DNA of 64,000 nt from JABDII01 sp963815325 (GCA_963815325.1 CAWFGG010000001.1:1-64000); one strand, 5' to 3'. Counted from the first letter of the stretch, positions 37,032 to 46,355 are shown. The notes: a model not told the origin generated them from the letters alone. Numbers and translations: made by a program.

Positions 37032-37325
37032 CACCACCCTCCTCATTTTTCGTCTTCCCGCCTTATGCTGAGCGGCTGACGTCAGTTCTTGCCGTCTTTC
37101 CGCCTTGCCACCGTTGTGTCATCCCGAGCGCAGCGAGGGATCTCCTCAACCGCTCCTCGACCTTCCCCCGCGAGTCCGCGGCTGAAGCCGCGACTCGGCT
37201 ACTGTCGCTAAAGCGACGGGGGCCTCGATCATATTAGCCCTCCGTCCTGGGCAGGTGGGCGGTTCGTTTGTGGTGCGGTACTTCGAGCCGCCCAACCGCC
37301 GATCCGCCGTCCGTTTCACTCCTCA
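36170..37325. repeat. Right copy of the ~1.17 kb direct duplication
   Basis: Matches 32671-33845. It includes the type A palindrome (37119-37143) and the two GC hairpins (37170-37217), but only one GGCGGTTC unit after GGCAGGTG where the left copy has three. Confidence 0.85.
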
Positions 37326-37364
37326 CTCCATCGGATACTTCAACATCGCCCCACCAAGCCCGCG

Positions 37365-38399
37365 TCAGTACACCGTCCCCCCGTCCGCCGACCAGAACAT
37401 TCCAGTCACGAAGCCCGGGAGTGGTGCCCATGCGTCAGGCGTCAGCAGCTCGAGCCGCGGCTGGCCCAGATGGCTCCGGGTGATCCATGCGTCCACCACG
37501 GCGTCGTTGCTCGCCGACGGCGCGCGGAACACCGTATGAAGGCTGCCGCAGGTGCCGTCCAACACGAAGACCGCATTGGCCAACGGCGACGCGATCCAGA
37601 GATTGTTGTCGGCGTCGATCTCGATGTTGTCGGGTGTCAGCACCAGGTGATGCACCTCGCGACCCGACAAGGTTCCGGTCGTCACGTCGAACCGGTACCG
37701 AAGGATCCGGTCCATCATCAGCTCGGCCACGTACAGGTACGCCTCGGTGTTGTCGATCGCGATGCCGTTGGCGAAGTAGAGGCCGCCGAGCACCTCCACG
37801 GCCTGGGCAGCGTAACCGTCACCCTCCCGGGCCAGCTTGTACACCGCCCCCGTGGGCATCGACACATCGATGGCCGTCCACAGGGCCGCCATCCCCTGCG
37901 CCGCGGTGTTTTCGGCCGACTGGGTGAACCAGATCGTGCCGCGACTGTCCTCGGTGATGGCGTTGACCCCGTACGGATGGCGGTAGATCACCGCGGTGGA
38001 TTCGGTCGCGACGTCCACCCGCCAGATGAGGCCGCTGTACACGTCGCTCACCAGCACGTGACGCCCGTCATGCTCGAGGAACACCCCATTCGCGCCGCCG
38101 GGGAAGTCGGGCGGGTTGTGGGTATAGCCGTTTTCGACGAACTGACCGAACGGCCGGTGGGTGCCGTCGGGCTCGATCAGCCGGAGGCCGACCGCCTCGT
38201 CGGCCACGACCAGCCGGCCATCCGGCAGGGCCTTCCCGTCCTCGGCGCGGAGCAGCGAGCGATCGGCGGGCCACTCGTGCGACGCGTCGTAGGCCCAGTG
38301 CGGGAAGCTCGGGCAGGCGGCCGAGGTGGAGGCCGTGTCTTGGGTGCCTGGGGTGCAGCCGGCGAGGATTACGAGGATAGCGAGAGCGGGTCTGGTCAT
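37365..38399 (-). CDS. SMP-30/gluconolactonase-like lipoprotein, possibly cut by an in-frame TGA
   Basis: 344 residues with a lipobox (LAILVILAGC). Beta-propeller pattern of the SMP-30/LRE group: DGRLVVADEAVGLRLIEPDG, NGVFLEHDGRHVLVSDVYSG, FANGIAIDNTEAYLYVAELM and DADNNLWIASPLANAVFVLD. Such proteins hydrolyse lactones or bind metals. The stop after GGTVY is followed in the same frame by RGLGGAMLKYPME-stop (to 37323), which looks like the normal C-terminal strand. A TGG-to-TGA change, real or a sequence error, would explain it. Confidence 0.8.
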   Translation of the reverse strand: MTRPALAILVILAGCTPGTQDTASTSAACPSFPHWAYDASHEWPADRSLLRAEDGKALPDGRLVVADEAVGLRLIEPDGTHRPFGQFVENGYTHNPPDFPGGANGVFLEHDGRHVLVSDVYSGLIWRVDVATESTAVIYRHPYGVNAITEDSRGTIWFTQSAENTAAQGMAALWTAIDVSMPTGAVYKLAREGDGYAAQAVEVLGGLYFANGIAIDNTEAYLYVAELMMDRILRYRFDVTTGTLSGREVHHLVLTPDNIEIDADNNLWIASPLANAVFVLDGTCGSLHTVFRAPSASNDAVVDAWITRSHLGQPRLELLTPDAWAPLPGFVTGMFWSADGGTVY

Positions 38400-38404
38400 G
38401 GGGT

Positions 38405-38740
38405 TAGACCGTGGCTATTGGCTATTGGCTATTGGCTATTGGCTATGCGAGAAGATACGGCCGCCAGCGGGCGGCCGTTAGGATTCTCCTCCCGGTGGGC
38501 GGTTGGGCGGCTACAAGATCGCTTACTGCAACTTGAGTCGCCACCGTTTGTCATCCCGAGCGCAGCGAGGGATCTCCTCAACAGTTCCCGAACCCGGCCT
38601 CGGTCAGCCGCTCCCCCGGGCATGCGTTAATGAGATCCCTCGGGCGCATTCGCACCCTCGGGATGACAGTCCGGAGCGACCCGGCCCTCCTCACTCCTTA
38701 CTCCTCACTCCTCTATTCCGTCTTCCAGCCGCGCCATTTC
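38405..38740. repeat. Intergenic block: CTATTGG heptamers and paired A/B palindromes
   Basis: 38412-38444 is a run of TATTGGC units. 38551-38575 is type A (TCATCCCGAG...) and 38632-38668 is type B, its inverted and longer relative, 56 bp apart. 38690-38715 holds ACTCCTT/ACTCCTC heptamers. No gene seen. Confidence 0.8.
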
Positions 38741-38749
38741 ATATGGCAC

Positions 38750-38778
38750 TTGATACGGCATTATATACGACATATATT
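38750..38778 (+). promoter_or_regulatory. Promoter of the Xre/RES toxin-antitoxin operon
   Basis: TTGATA (38750-38755), 17-bp spacer, TATATT (38773-38778), 30 bp before the GTG start. AT-rich short inverted elements (ATATACGACATATAT) cover the -10 and could be the antitoxin operator. It is strikingly AT-rich against its GC-rich surroundings. Confidence 0.65.
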
Positions 38779-38807
38779 GCGACTCACGGGACTGAAAGGA
38801 GGACCTT

Positions 38808-39167
38808 GTGGCCCGATCCCGGCTGGCCATGGAACACGCCGAAAGCACCATCGAGTGGGCTCAGGAAACCCTGGAGCTGTCGACCGGGGAGATTGGCCAG
38901 GTGGTGGGCGCGAACCGGCGGACGGTCCAGCGCTGGCGCGAGGGCCGGAGCGCCCCTTCGCCCCAACATCGCAAGCACCTCGAGGCCATCAATCAGCTGC
39001 GCTATCTGCTCGAGACGGGATTCCGCAACGCCGAGGGTGCGGAGCGCTGGATGCACACCCCGCTGCCCGCCCTCAAGGGTAGGACTCCGTTGTTCACCAT
39101 CACCGAGGGCGAGATGGACCTGGTCATCAAGGCCCTGGCCGGGCTGGCGTCAGGGGCACACACCTGA
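38808..39167 (+). CDS. Xre/MbcA/ParS-type antitoxin
   Basis: 119 residues from GTG 38808, which follows a perfect AAAGGAGG site by 5 bp. The N-terminal helix-turn-helix (STGEIGQVVGANRRTVQRWR) is followed by the toxin-binding MbcA/ParS domain (LRYLLETGFRNAEGAERWMH, then LPALKGRTPLFTI). In this family the antitoxin represses its own operon and blocks the RES toxin. The stop overlaps the toxin start. Confidence 0.85.
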   Translation: MARSRLAMEHAESTIEWAQETLELSTGEIGQVVGANRRTVQRWREGRSAPSPQHRKHLEAINQLRYLLETGFRNAEGAERWMHTPLPALKGRTPLFTITEGEMDLVIKALAGLASGAHT

Positions 39168-39658
39168 CCTTTGAGGGGGAAGTCTGGCGCTACCTCCCCC
39201 GTGGGGCCCACCCGCTCGACCTCGGCTTCCTGTTGCAGGCCGACGGTCGATGGAACCGCGCCGGTGAGTACGCCTGCCTCTACACCTCACTCACGCGCGA
39301 CGGCGCGATCGCCGAGTATGAGAAGTGGCTGCACCAGCGTGCCAGCCTCTCTCGGGGCGACGACGCGGAACGGGATCTCGTGACCGTCCGCGTGAGACTC
39401 ACATCGGTCTGCGATCTTACCGACTCCCACGTTCAACGAGGCCTCGGCGTATCTCGTGAAGCCATCACGAGCGAGACGGCCAAATCACTCGAACTCTGCC
39501 GAACGATTGCGGATTGGGCCCGAGCGCACCGATACGGCGCGATCCTGTCTCCGTCAGCAGCAATTCCCAAGGCACGCAACCTCAACATTTACATCGACGC
39601 GCGGCCGGCCGAGATCGAGCTCGCGGTTGGGTCACACCGCGAGGCGTTGAACTACTGA
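39164..39658 (+). CDS. RES-domain toxin (NAD+ phosphorylase family)
   Basis: 164 residues if started at CTG 39164, which overlaps the antitoxin TGA. There is no ATG or GTG at this place; the reading LTFEGEVWRYLPRGAHPLDL and DGRWNRAGEYACLYTSL is the RES N-terminus with the conserved Arg, and AIAEYEKWL supplies the Glu. RES toxins degrade NAD+. A later TTG could start only a truncated protein. The coupling to the antitoxin stop supports translational re-initiation. Confidence 0.8.
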   Translation: MTFEGEVWRYLPRGAHPLDLGFLLQADGRWNRAGEYACLYTSLTRDGAIAEYEKWLHQRASLSRGDDAERDLVTVRVRLTSVCDLTDSHVQRGLGVSREAITSETAKSLELCRTIADWARAHRYGAILSPSAAIPKARNLNIYIDARPAEIELAVGSHREALNY

Positions 39659-39689
39659 TGGAAGGAACGCGATCGATGAGTGAGTGGCG

Positions 39690-39935
39690 GATCGGAGGTC
39701 GGTGAGTCGGGAGGTCGGTACGTCGGTGGGTCGGCGGGTCGGCGGGTCGGCGGGTCGGCGGGTCGGCGGGTCGGCGGACCGAAGATTGCTGGATTCGGAG
39801 TCACCCGCTGCTCTATTGTTGACTTACCAGACATGCGTTAATGAGATCCCTCGGGCGCTTCGCACCCTCGGGATGACAATCCGGAACAACCCGCCACTCC
39901 TCACTCCTTACTCCTCACTCCTTACTCCTCACTCT
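39690..39935. repeat. Octamer tract, type B palindrome and heptamer tract
   Basis: 39715-39780 is a long run of GGGTCGGC octamers (about seven). 39843-39878 is a type B palindrome. 39896-39935 is a heptamer tract (ACTCCTT/ACTCCTC) that provides the VRSKE-stop end of the deacetylase-like gene. Confidence 0.9.
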
Positions 39936-40830
39936 CCCCGCTTCCCTCACCGTCCCCGCATGAATCTCCACCGTATCCCGCGGATCCATGGCATACCCGC
40001 CGGCCGTCATCGTCGCGACCGGCACATTGGCCGCGCCCAACACATCGAGCACCAGCCGGTCGCGCTGTCGGAGGCCCTCGAGCGTCAGCCCGAGTCCGCC
40101 CAGCTGGTCGTGTTCATACGGGTCGGCGCCGGCCAGGTAGTACGCCAGGTCGGGCCGGTGGCGGGCGACGATCGCGGGTAGGTGCTCTTCGAGAAGACCT
40201 AAGTATTCCTGGTCCTGGATCCGGTCGGGGAGTCCCAGGTCCAAATCGCTGGGCGGCTTCCAGGCCGGATAGTTGTTCTGCTGATGCATGGAGAAGGTGA
40301 AGACCGTGGGATCATCGGCGAAGATCGCGGCGGTGCCGTTCCCGTGGTGGACGTCGAGGTCGACGACCATGGCCCGCTCGATCAATCTTGTCACGCTGCA
40401 ACACCCGGATGGCGATGGCCACGTCGTTGATCAGGCAGAACCCCTCGCCGTGGTCGGCATAGGCATGATGGAACCCGCCGCCCAGGTGCGACGCGACACC
40501 ATGTTCCACCGCCTTCCGTCCCGTGAGCGTCGAGCCGCCGGCGCAGAGCCACATGGCCTCTCGGAGCTCCGCCGTGAACGGCACCTCGAGCATCATCTCC
40601 TCGGCGTCGGTGAGCCAGCCGGTCCTGATCTTCTGGAGCCACTCAGGCGTGTGCACCAACGCCACGTCGGCATCGGTCGCGGGCTCGGGCGTGAGGATGT
40701 CGCTTTCCTTAATAGTGCCGTCTTCGATCAGTCGCTCACGCACCAATCTGAATTTGGCGGTCACGAAGACGTGGGCGCCGATATTGGCTTCGTAGGCGGG
40801 GTGGTGGACTATGGGGAGATTTGATCGCAT
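39915..40830 (-). CDS. Histone deacetylase/acetoin-utilisation family protein (one frameshift)
   Basis: About 304 residues. The first part (FVTAKFRLVRERLIEDG, GGGFHHAYADHGEGFCLIND) and, after one extra base near 40388, the second part (VVDLDVHHGNGTAAIFADDP, then YYLAGADPYEHDQLGGLGLT and GGYAM) carry the zinc ligands DxH and D and the catalytic HH of class I/II deacetylase folds. In bacteria these act on acetylated amines, polyamines or proteins. The C-terminus ends VRSKE from the heptamer repeat. Confidence 0.85.
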
Positions 40831-40837
40831 GGTGATT

Positions 40838-40920
40838 GCTATCGGCTATCGGCTATCGGTCTTTGCAGGGCTGTGATCTATTTGCACATCGACCGCTATC
40901 AGCTATCAGCTATCGGTCTT
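40838..40920. repeat. Heptamer stem-loop element, left flank of the four-helix-bundle gene
   Basis: Starts with three CTATCGG units, then CTTTGCAGGG, then CTATCAG/CTATCGG units. An inverted relative lies at 41398-41469. Confidence 0.8.
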
Positions 40921-41022
40921 CGCGGGGCCGCCATCCGTGTGCACATCGAAAGCCTGTCCAGTGCGGCCAAAGGCTACTGGTTGAAAGGAATCGATTACTG
41001 ATCAGGGACACTCAGGTCTATT

Positions 41023-41400
41023 ATGGCCCTGCTGATGGGTTCATTTCGCAGACTCAAGGTTTGGCACGAGGCAAGTGCTCTAACCGTCTCGATCTACAAA
41101 CTAACGGCCGGCTTCCCCAAGACGGAGTTGTACGGGCTCACCTCGCAGATGCGAAGGGCTGCTGTCTCGGTTACGAGCAATATCGCCGAGGGGTGCGGCA
41201 GGAACGGCGACCGGGAACTAGCCCGTTTTCTGAGAATCGCCCTCGGGTCGCTGACCGAGCTGGACTCGCTGGTTCTCGTTTCCAAGGATCTTGGAATGTC
41301 TACCGATGGCGCAAGCAAAGAACTGGCCACGACGATCCGACAAGTCCGCGGCAGACTATCCAGACTCCTCTCCTCCCTCACACACGGCGCCAAGGACTGA
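41023..41400 (+). CDS. Four-helix-bundle protein (23S rRNA intervening-sequence/bAvd-like family)
   Basis: 125 residues. LKVWHEASALTVSIYKLTAG, FPKTELYGLTSQMRRAAVSV and SNIAEGCGRNGDRELARFLR are the family signature. Members form pentameric helical barrels; some are encoded in rRNA intervening sequences, others act as accessory proteins of diversity-generating retroelements. No reverse transcriptase or rRNA gene is near. The stop codon TGA is the first part of the right-hand repeat, and inverted repeats flank the gene. Confidence 0.9.
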   Translation: MALLMGSFRRLKVWHEASALTVSIYKLTAGFPKTELYGLTSQMRRAAVSVTSNIAEGCGRNGDRELARFLRIALGSLTELDSLVLVSKDLGMSTDGASKELATTIRQVRGRLSRLLSSLTHGAKD

Positions 41401-41469
41401 TAGCTGATAGCGCTCAACCTGCGCCTCGATCTTCCCATGCAACCCGACCGATAGCTGATAGCCGATAGC
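41398..41469. repeat. Heptamer stem-loop element, right flank, inverted
   Basis: TGATAGCTGATAGC at the left and ACCGATAGCTGATAGCCG at the right. Read on the minus strand it follows the same order of units and spacer as 40838-40920. Confidence 0.8.
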
Positions 41470-41471
41470 AC

Positions 41472-42475
41472 TTAATACCGCACCCCAGCTCCTTTCCGCA
41501 CCCCCATCGCCATCGCCACCGGAACCACCGCAATCAGCATCGGCCAGTAGGCCGAAGTCGGAATATCGAACTCTCTCATGAACGCCCAGTCGATGAACCC
41601 CACCAGCGCCGGCACCAGACCGATCGCGAGCCCAGTCAGGACCAGGCTCATGCCCGAGCGCCGGAGCTCCGCGCGCGGCGTCGTGACCCAGGTGTGCATC
41701 ACGGCCACCAGCGCGAGGATCAGGTACGTGAGCATCAACAGATAGCCGGGGCCGCCGTAAGTGTGGTACAGCGCCGGGTGCGTGATCAGCTCCACCACCA
41801 GGAGCGGCAGGAACAGCACCCACAGGCCGTAGATGATCCCGGTGGTGATCGGTGCTCGCGCCGGGGCGCTTGGTGATCGGATAGAGTAAGGAAGAAGCGG
41901 AGCAGGAATGCGGCCCACAGGATCAAGGCGGCGAACGAGATGTGGCCCACCACGCCGTTCAACCGGCCCAGGTTGGGCCCCATGCCGAGCATGCCGATGC
42001 CCGCGGCCAGGCCGATCGCGGCGAGTCTTCTGCGCATGAAGTGATCCGACCGTGAACAACGCCCACACACCCGACCAGAGAAACGCGAGCCCGACCAGTG
42101 CGCCACCCAGCCGGAGCATGATGACACTCCTGGGCGTCGGGCCGTAGGTCACGTGGAGCGTCACCAGTTCCCCGCCCCGATCTACCACAATCCGTTGCGA
42201 TTGTCCCACCCGCGGCGTGAGCGCCCGCGGCCAGCGCGACTGCATGCCGAGCCCCTCGACCGGAATGTGCTCAACGTGACCACCCGGTCGCCCGCGCGGA
42301 ACCCGGCCACCTCGGCCGGCCCGCCCGGAATGACACCCGGCACGACGTAGTCCGGCCCGTAGAACGCGTCGCTGAATCCCTGGTTCCGGTTCACGATGAA
42401 GCCGGCGATTGCCCACAGGGTGATGAGGACGGCAGTGAGTAGGACGGTAGGGCGATAGGATTGTAGGGATGGCAT
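41472..42475 (-). CDS. PDZ-domain multi-pass membrane protein (several frameshifts)
   Basis: Start MPSLQSYRPTVLLTAVLITL (first membrane helix), then a PDZ-like segment (VVPGVIPGGPAEVAGFRAGD) with the carboxylate-binding-type loop, then at least five hydrophobic helices in shifting frames (LGGALVGLAFLWSGVWALF, GIIYGLWVLFLPLLVVELI, LVLTGLAIGLVPALVGFIDW). It resembles the membrane input part of some sensor kinases, but no kinase domain follows. At least three indels; likely one intact gene of ~330 residues. Confidence 0.6.
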
Positions 42476-42480
42476 GGTGC

Positions 42481-42723
42481 TGAAAAGTTATCAGCCGCTG
42501 AGGCGTTGAGGGAGTAGGGAGGGGAGCGGGGAGCGGGGAGTGGGGAGTGGGATTGTCGGACATTGCATCCGATGTCATCCCAATCTTCTCAACCTCAGCA
42601 GCCTTCCGGGTATGCGTGGACGAGATCCCTCGGGCGCTTCGCACCCTCGGGATGACAGGTCGTGGCTATCCGGTCCTCCTCACTCCTTACTCCTTACTCC
42701 TCACTTCCTACCCTCCTACCCTC
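42481..42723. repeat. Intergenic repeat block
   Basis: GGGAGCGGGGAGTGGGGAGT repeats (42513-42550), a partial type A sequence (TGTCATCCCAATC, 42570), a type B palindrome (42622-42657), heptamers ACTCCTT (42678-42705) and CTACCCTC octamers (42708-42735) that run into the CPBP stop. Confidence 0.8.
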
Positions 42724-43425
42724 CTACCCTCCTGCCACAATCCACCAATCGAGACTCACCCCCACAACCCAGTGAATGATCGCGACGTACCAGATGGAGC
42801 CGACCCGGAGATCGATCGCGCCGAAGACCAGGCCGGCGGGAATGGCCGACAGGGTCTCTTCCATCGGCCGGCCGAAGTGGGCCAGGACCGAGAGGGCCGT
42901 TTGGATCGCATTGGCCGTGGCGCCGCCCACGTGCTTTCGGAGCCCGAACAGGATGACGCCGCGGAACAACACTTCCCACGCGAAGAAGTAGGGCGCCTGC
43001 CTGAGCGCGTGGGGGATGAATCTCGCCGGCTCGGCCGCGAGCGTGGGGTCGAGCGGGTAGACCGCCCGCAGCTCGGGCGACGGAGCGCTGATCCAACCGG
43101 CCAGGACCGCGAGCGGGATACCGATCGCGAGCCAGACCAAGCCCAGCCGCCAGCGGCCCAGGCCAAGCCCCAAGTCCTCGAGACTCGAGCCGGTGAGCCA
43201 CCGCGCTGCCAGGACGGGGATCAAGCCGAGTAGAACGCCGGAGACGATGAAGTGGGCGGTTGGGTGGAGCGGCGGTTTCGACAGCGGGAACCAGCCGCGC
43301 GCGGGCGAGAACACGCCCACCACGTCGGCCCGCGCCAGATAATAGAAGACGAACAACACCAACGTCGCGACCAGGAGGAGCCAGAAGGGCTCCTGACGCC
43401 CCGCCAGCTGAGGCATGGGTTTCAT
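42724..43425 (-). CDS. CPBP-family intramembrane metalloprotease-like protein
   Basis: 233 residues with about seven membrane helices. The CPBP motifs are present in variant form: YFFAWEVLFRGVILFGL (WExxxR instead of EExxxR), SVLAHFGRPMEE and IWYVAIIHWVVGVSLDWW. The single Glu could reduce or change activity. It overlaps the upstream epimerase stop by ATGA and is the last gene of the operon starting at 46325. Confidence 0.8.
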   Translation of the reverse strand: MKPMPQLAGRQEPFWLLLVATLVLFVFYYLARADVVGVFSPARGWFPLSKPPLHPTAHFIVSGVLLGLIPVLAARWLTGSSLEDLGLGLGRWRLGLVWLAIGIPLAVLAGWISAPSPELRAVYPLDPTLAAEPARFIPHALRQAPYFFAWEVLFRGVILFGLRKHVGGATANAIQTALSVLAHFGRPMEETLSAIPAGLVFGAIDLRVGSIWYVAIIHWVVGVSLDWWIVAGG

Positions 43426-44414
43426 GCGGCCAACTCCTCGGCTCGGCCTGCGCCGAGCCAGTCGAGCGTCTGGGCAAGGCCGACCCTGAGCGGGCGCGGC
43501 GCGTAGCCCAGCTCCCTCGCGGTCGGCGTGATGTCGACGCCCTGGTCTTCGAGATAGACCCGCACCCAGTCGGCGGTGATCAGGACCTGCCCGCCCAGCC
43601 GGCCCCAGAACTCGGACAGATGCCCGACGCCGATCGCGGCCGTGGGCGGCACCGCCATCATGCGCCGCTTGACGCCGGTCAACTCCATCACCAACTCGAA
43701 CAGGTCACGGATCGAGGCGTTCTCGCCGCCCAACACATAGTGCGCGCCGGACCGTCCCCAATGAGCGGCGAGGATCATTCCGCGGACTACATCCTCCACG
43801 TGGGCGTAGTTGCCCGGCACATCGCCGTCGGCCACGCGAAGCCGGAACCGGCCGGCCAGGTAGAGTGCGATCATCTTGGTGACACCGTTCGCGTCGGTGA
43901 GCGGGCCCGGACCGTACACCCGGGTGGGATGGACGATCACCGCGTCGCCGCCGCTCGCTTTAAAGGAAAGCACCAGCCGCTCGCCCATGAGCTTGGTGTG
44001 CTCGTACTCGGTGGGCTTCCGATTTCCGTCCGGGAGCCAGGTTCGCCTGAGCTCCGGCAACGTGAGCACAGTCGACACGTGAACGATCCGGTCGACCCCT
44101 GCCCGGCTCGCCAGCTCGAGCAGCAACTCGGTCCCCGTCACGTTTACGTCCCAGAACTCCCGTGGATTCCTGCTCCAGGCCCGGGCGCAGCCGGCCAGGT
44201 GGAACACGGTTCCGACGCCGTCCATCGCGCGTACCATGGCGTCGCGGTCGATGATGTCGCCCTGCACCGCCTCGACCAGCGAGCCGTGCTCGCGGATCAA
44301 CGCGTCGGGGTGGCGGCAGATGATCCGAACTCGCTCGCCCGCATCCACCAATTGGCGCACCAGCTGCCGGCCGATGAAGCCGGAGGCGCCGGTCACCAGC
44401 GTCTTGGCTCTCAT
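43422..44414 (-). CDS. NAD-dependent epimerase/dehydratase-type SDR
   Basis: 330 residues, extended SDR. MRAKTLVTGASGFIGRQLVR carries the TGxxGxxG nucleotide motif; HLAGCARAW, STVLTLPELRRTWL and YEHTKLMGERL carry the Ser and YxxxK catalytic residues (Y137, K141). Best compared with 3-beta-HSD/dihydroflavonol reductase-like enzymes. The substrate is unknown. Start overlaps the PAP2 stop by ATGA. Intact. Confidence 0.85.
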   Translation of the reverse strand: MRAKTLVTGASGFIGRQLVRQLVDAGERVRIICRHPDALIREHGSLVEAVQGDIIDRDAMVRAMDGVGTVFHLAGCARAWSRNPREFWDVNVTGTELLLELASRAGVDRIVHVSTVLTLPELRRTWLPDGNRKPTEYEHTKLMGERLVLSFKASGGDAVIVHPTRVYGPGPLTDANGVTKMIALYLAGRFRLRVADGDVPGNYAHVEDVVRGMILAAHWGRSGAHYVLGGENASIRDLFELVMELTGVKRRMMAVPPTAAIGVGHLSEFWGRLGGQVLITADWVRVYLEDQGVDITPTARELGYAPRPLRVGLAQTLDWLGAGRAEELAA

Positions 44415-45347
44415 GATCCACCTCCGGTGCTGAGCTCCGCCTCGGGATCGAGCCGCGGGAAGACCGGTAGCGGCAAGCGCTCGACCGATGCCCCACTGAA
44501 CCCACCCCTCACGAGCGGCACCGCCACGACCTGCAACGCCGTGGCCCACACCAACCCGCCCAATACGTCGATGGCGTAGTGGTTCTGGGTGTATACGGTC
44601 GCGAAGCAGACACCGACCGTTTCGGCGATGATGAGCCAGGCCCATCCGCGCGGCAGCCAGCGCCACGCCAGGTAGGCGATGGTGACCGACCCCGCGACAT
44701 GCGAGCTCGGGAACGCGGTGCCGAGCGAGTCGCCCGAGTTGTGCGCGGCCTGGACCAGCTGATACCAGAAGCCCTCGGTCAGGCCGCCCTGGTAATGCGG
44801 CAAGAGCGCCGCCGGACCGTCCACCGGGAACCACAGGTAGAGCGCGTAGCAGCCGAGGTAGGTCACGGCCAGCCGGAAGGTCATGTCGCGCATCGCCGTA
44901 TGCCGTCCCATGAGTCCCACCGCTATCACGGGGATGAAGATCAAGGGGTAGTAGGCGTAGTAGATGAAGTGCATGACCTCGCTCAGCCACACGTGCGGGC
45001 ATGCGTGGCATCCAGGTCAGGTTGAAGTGCTGGCCGAATACCCGGAGGTCCCACGCGGTCACGGTCTGATCGTGGACACCGACGTGGTAGAGCTCGCGTA
45101 AGTAGCCGAGCTCGGTCCAGAAGGCGAGGACGAAGAGCAGTGGGTAGATCTCCCTCAGGATCGCAACGGGACGCGTCAGGTCGCGCGGTGCTCTATTCAG
45201 GAACAGCGGCAGCGCCGCGGCCGCGACGTGCGCAGCGAAGATCGCCGGCGCGTAGCCGGCCTTCGACACCACGGTCAGCCAGACCGCGGCGAGGAACACG
45301 TTGTAGCCCGATACGACCGCATCGACGGGACGAGTTTGGTGTGTCAT
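44411..45347 (-). CDS. PAP2-family membrane phosphatase or transferase (one frameshift)
   Basis: ATG 45347 after GGAGGA. N-terminal helices (VVSGYNVFLAAVWLTVVSKA) are followed, after one indel near 45000, by MHFIYYAYYPLIFIPVIAVG, GTAFPSSHVAGSVTIAYLAW and YTQNHYAIDVLGGLVWATAL, the PAP2 motifs 2 (SxxxH) and 3 (HYxxD). The six-helix layout with these motifs recalls inositol-phosphoceramide synthase-like enzymes. It may handle a lipid phosphate made or used by the two flanking SDRs. Coupled to both neighbours. Confidence 0.82.
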
Positions 45348-46325
45348 AGCCACCGTTCCTCCTCATACCAGCGGGCGGTTTCTTCGGTGCCCCGCACGAC
45401 CGGATAGGCTGGTACAAAGCCCAGCTCCCGCTCGGCGGGCGACACGTCGCACACCCAGCGCTGCTGGGTCAGCTCACGCACGCGTTCGCGATTGAGCACG
45501 GCCGCCTGATGACCGACCTTGGCGCAACCCTCCACGGCGACGGCGATGACTCGCGCGAGGCCGACCGGCACGCTCACCAACCGCGGCTTACGATCGAGTG
45601 CGCGGCCGATCGCGGTCGCGACCGACGCCCACGACACGGGCTCGGGATGGGCCAGGCAGTACGTGCGGCCCGCCGCGGGCTGGGTGTCGGCCGCCTCGAG
45701 CAGACCTTGGACCGCGTCGCGCACGTAGAGCATCGACACTTGCCTGTCCCACCCGCCGATGGTTAAGGCGACGCCGTGCTTGATCATCCGGAACATCTTG
45801 AGCACCGCCCTTTCGCGTCGGGCCGTAGACCGCACTGAAGCGGAGGATCGTGGCCGGCACGCGGTCCTGATAGGCGTGCACCAGCACCTCGGCCAGGAGC
45901 TTGGAATGGCCGTAGTGGGACAGCGGCATCGGCACCGTGTCGGGCGACAAGAGCTCGCCGTTGCGGCAGGGGCCGGCCGCGGCCAGGGACGAGAGGAACA
46001 CGACCCTGGGTGCGCCGCCGTTGTGTGCCGCGGCGGCCTTCAGGACCCGCGCCGTGCCCTCGGTGTTGATCAGGTAGTACTCGTGCGGCGTCCGGGCCTC
46101 GGTGAGTGCGGCCAGGTGGAACACCACGTCGGCACCATCACAGGCTTCGCGGAGCGCTGCGACATCCCCGAGTCCGATATCGCGATACTCGATCGGCAAG
46201 TCCCGGAGCCAGCGGTTGGGCGCGCCGGGCCGCTCGATGCAAATCACATCGTCACCCCGGGCAACCAGCGCCTCGATCAGGTGGCTCCCGATGAAGCCTC
46301 CGCCTCCAGTCACGATTGCACGCAT
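45344..46325 (-). CDS. NAD-dependent epimerase/dehydratase-type SDR (one frameshift)
   Basis: First gene of the operon, ATG 46325 with GAGGAGG. MRAIVTGGGGFIGSHLIEAL, VVFHLAALTEARTPHEYYLI, SSLAAAGPC and YGHSKLLAEVLVH give the nucleotide motif and YxxxK. One indel near 45812 precedes VLKMFRMIKHGVALTIGGWD. About 326 residues. A different subfamily from the SDR at 43422, so two separate redox or epimerase steps are likely. The stop overlaps the PAP2 ATG. Confidence 0.85.
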
Positions 46326-46355
46326 AACGCCTCCTCGTTGCTTCCTGTCCCAGAG

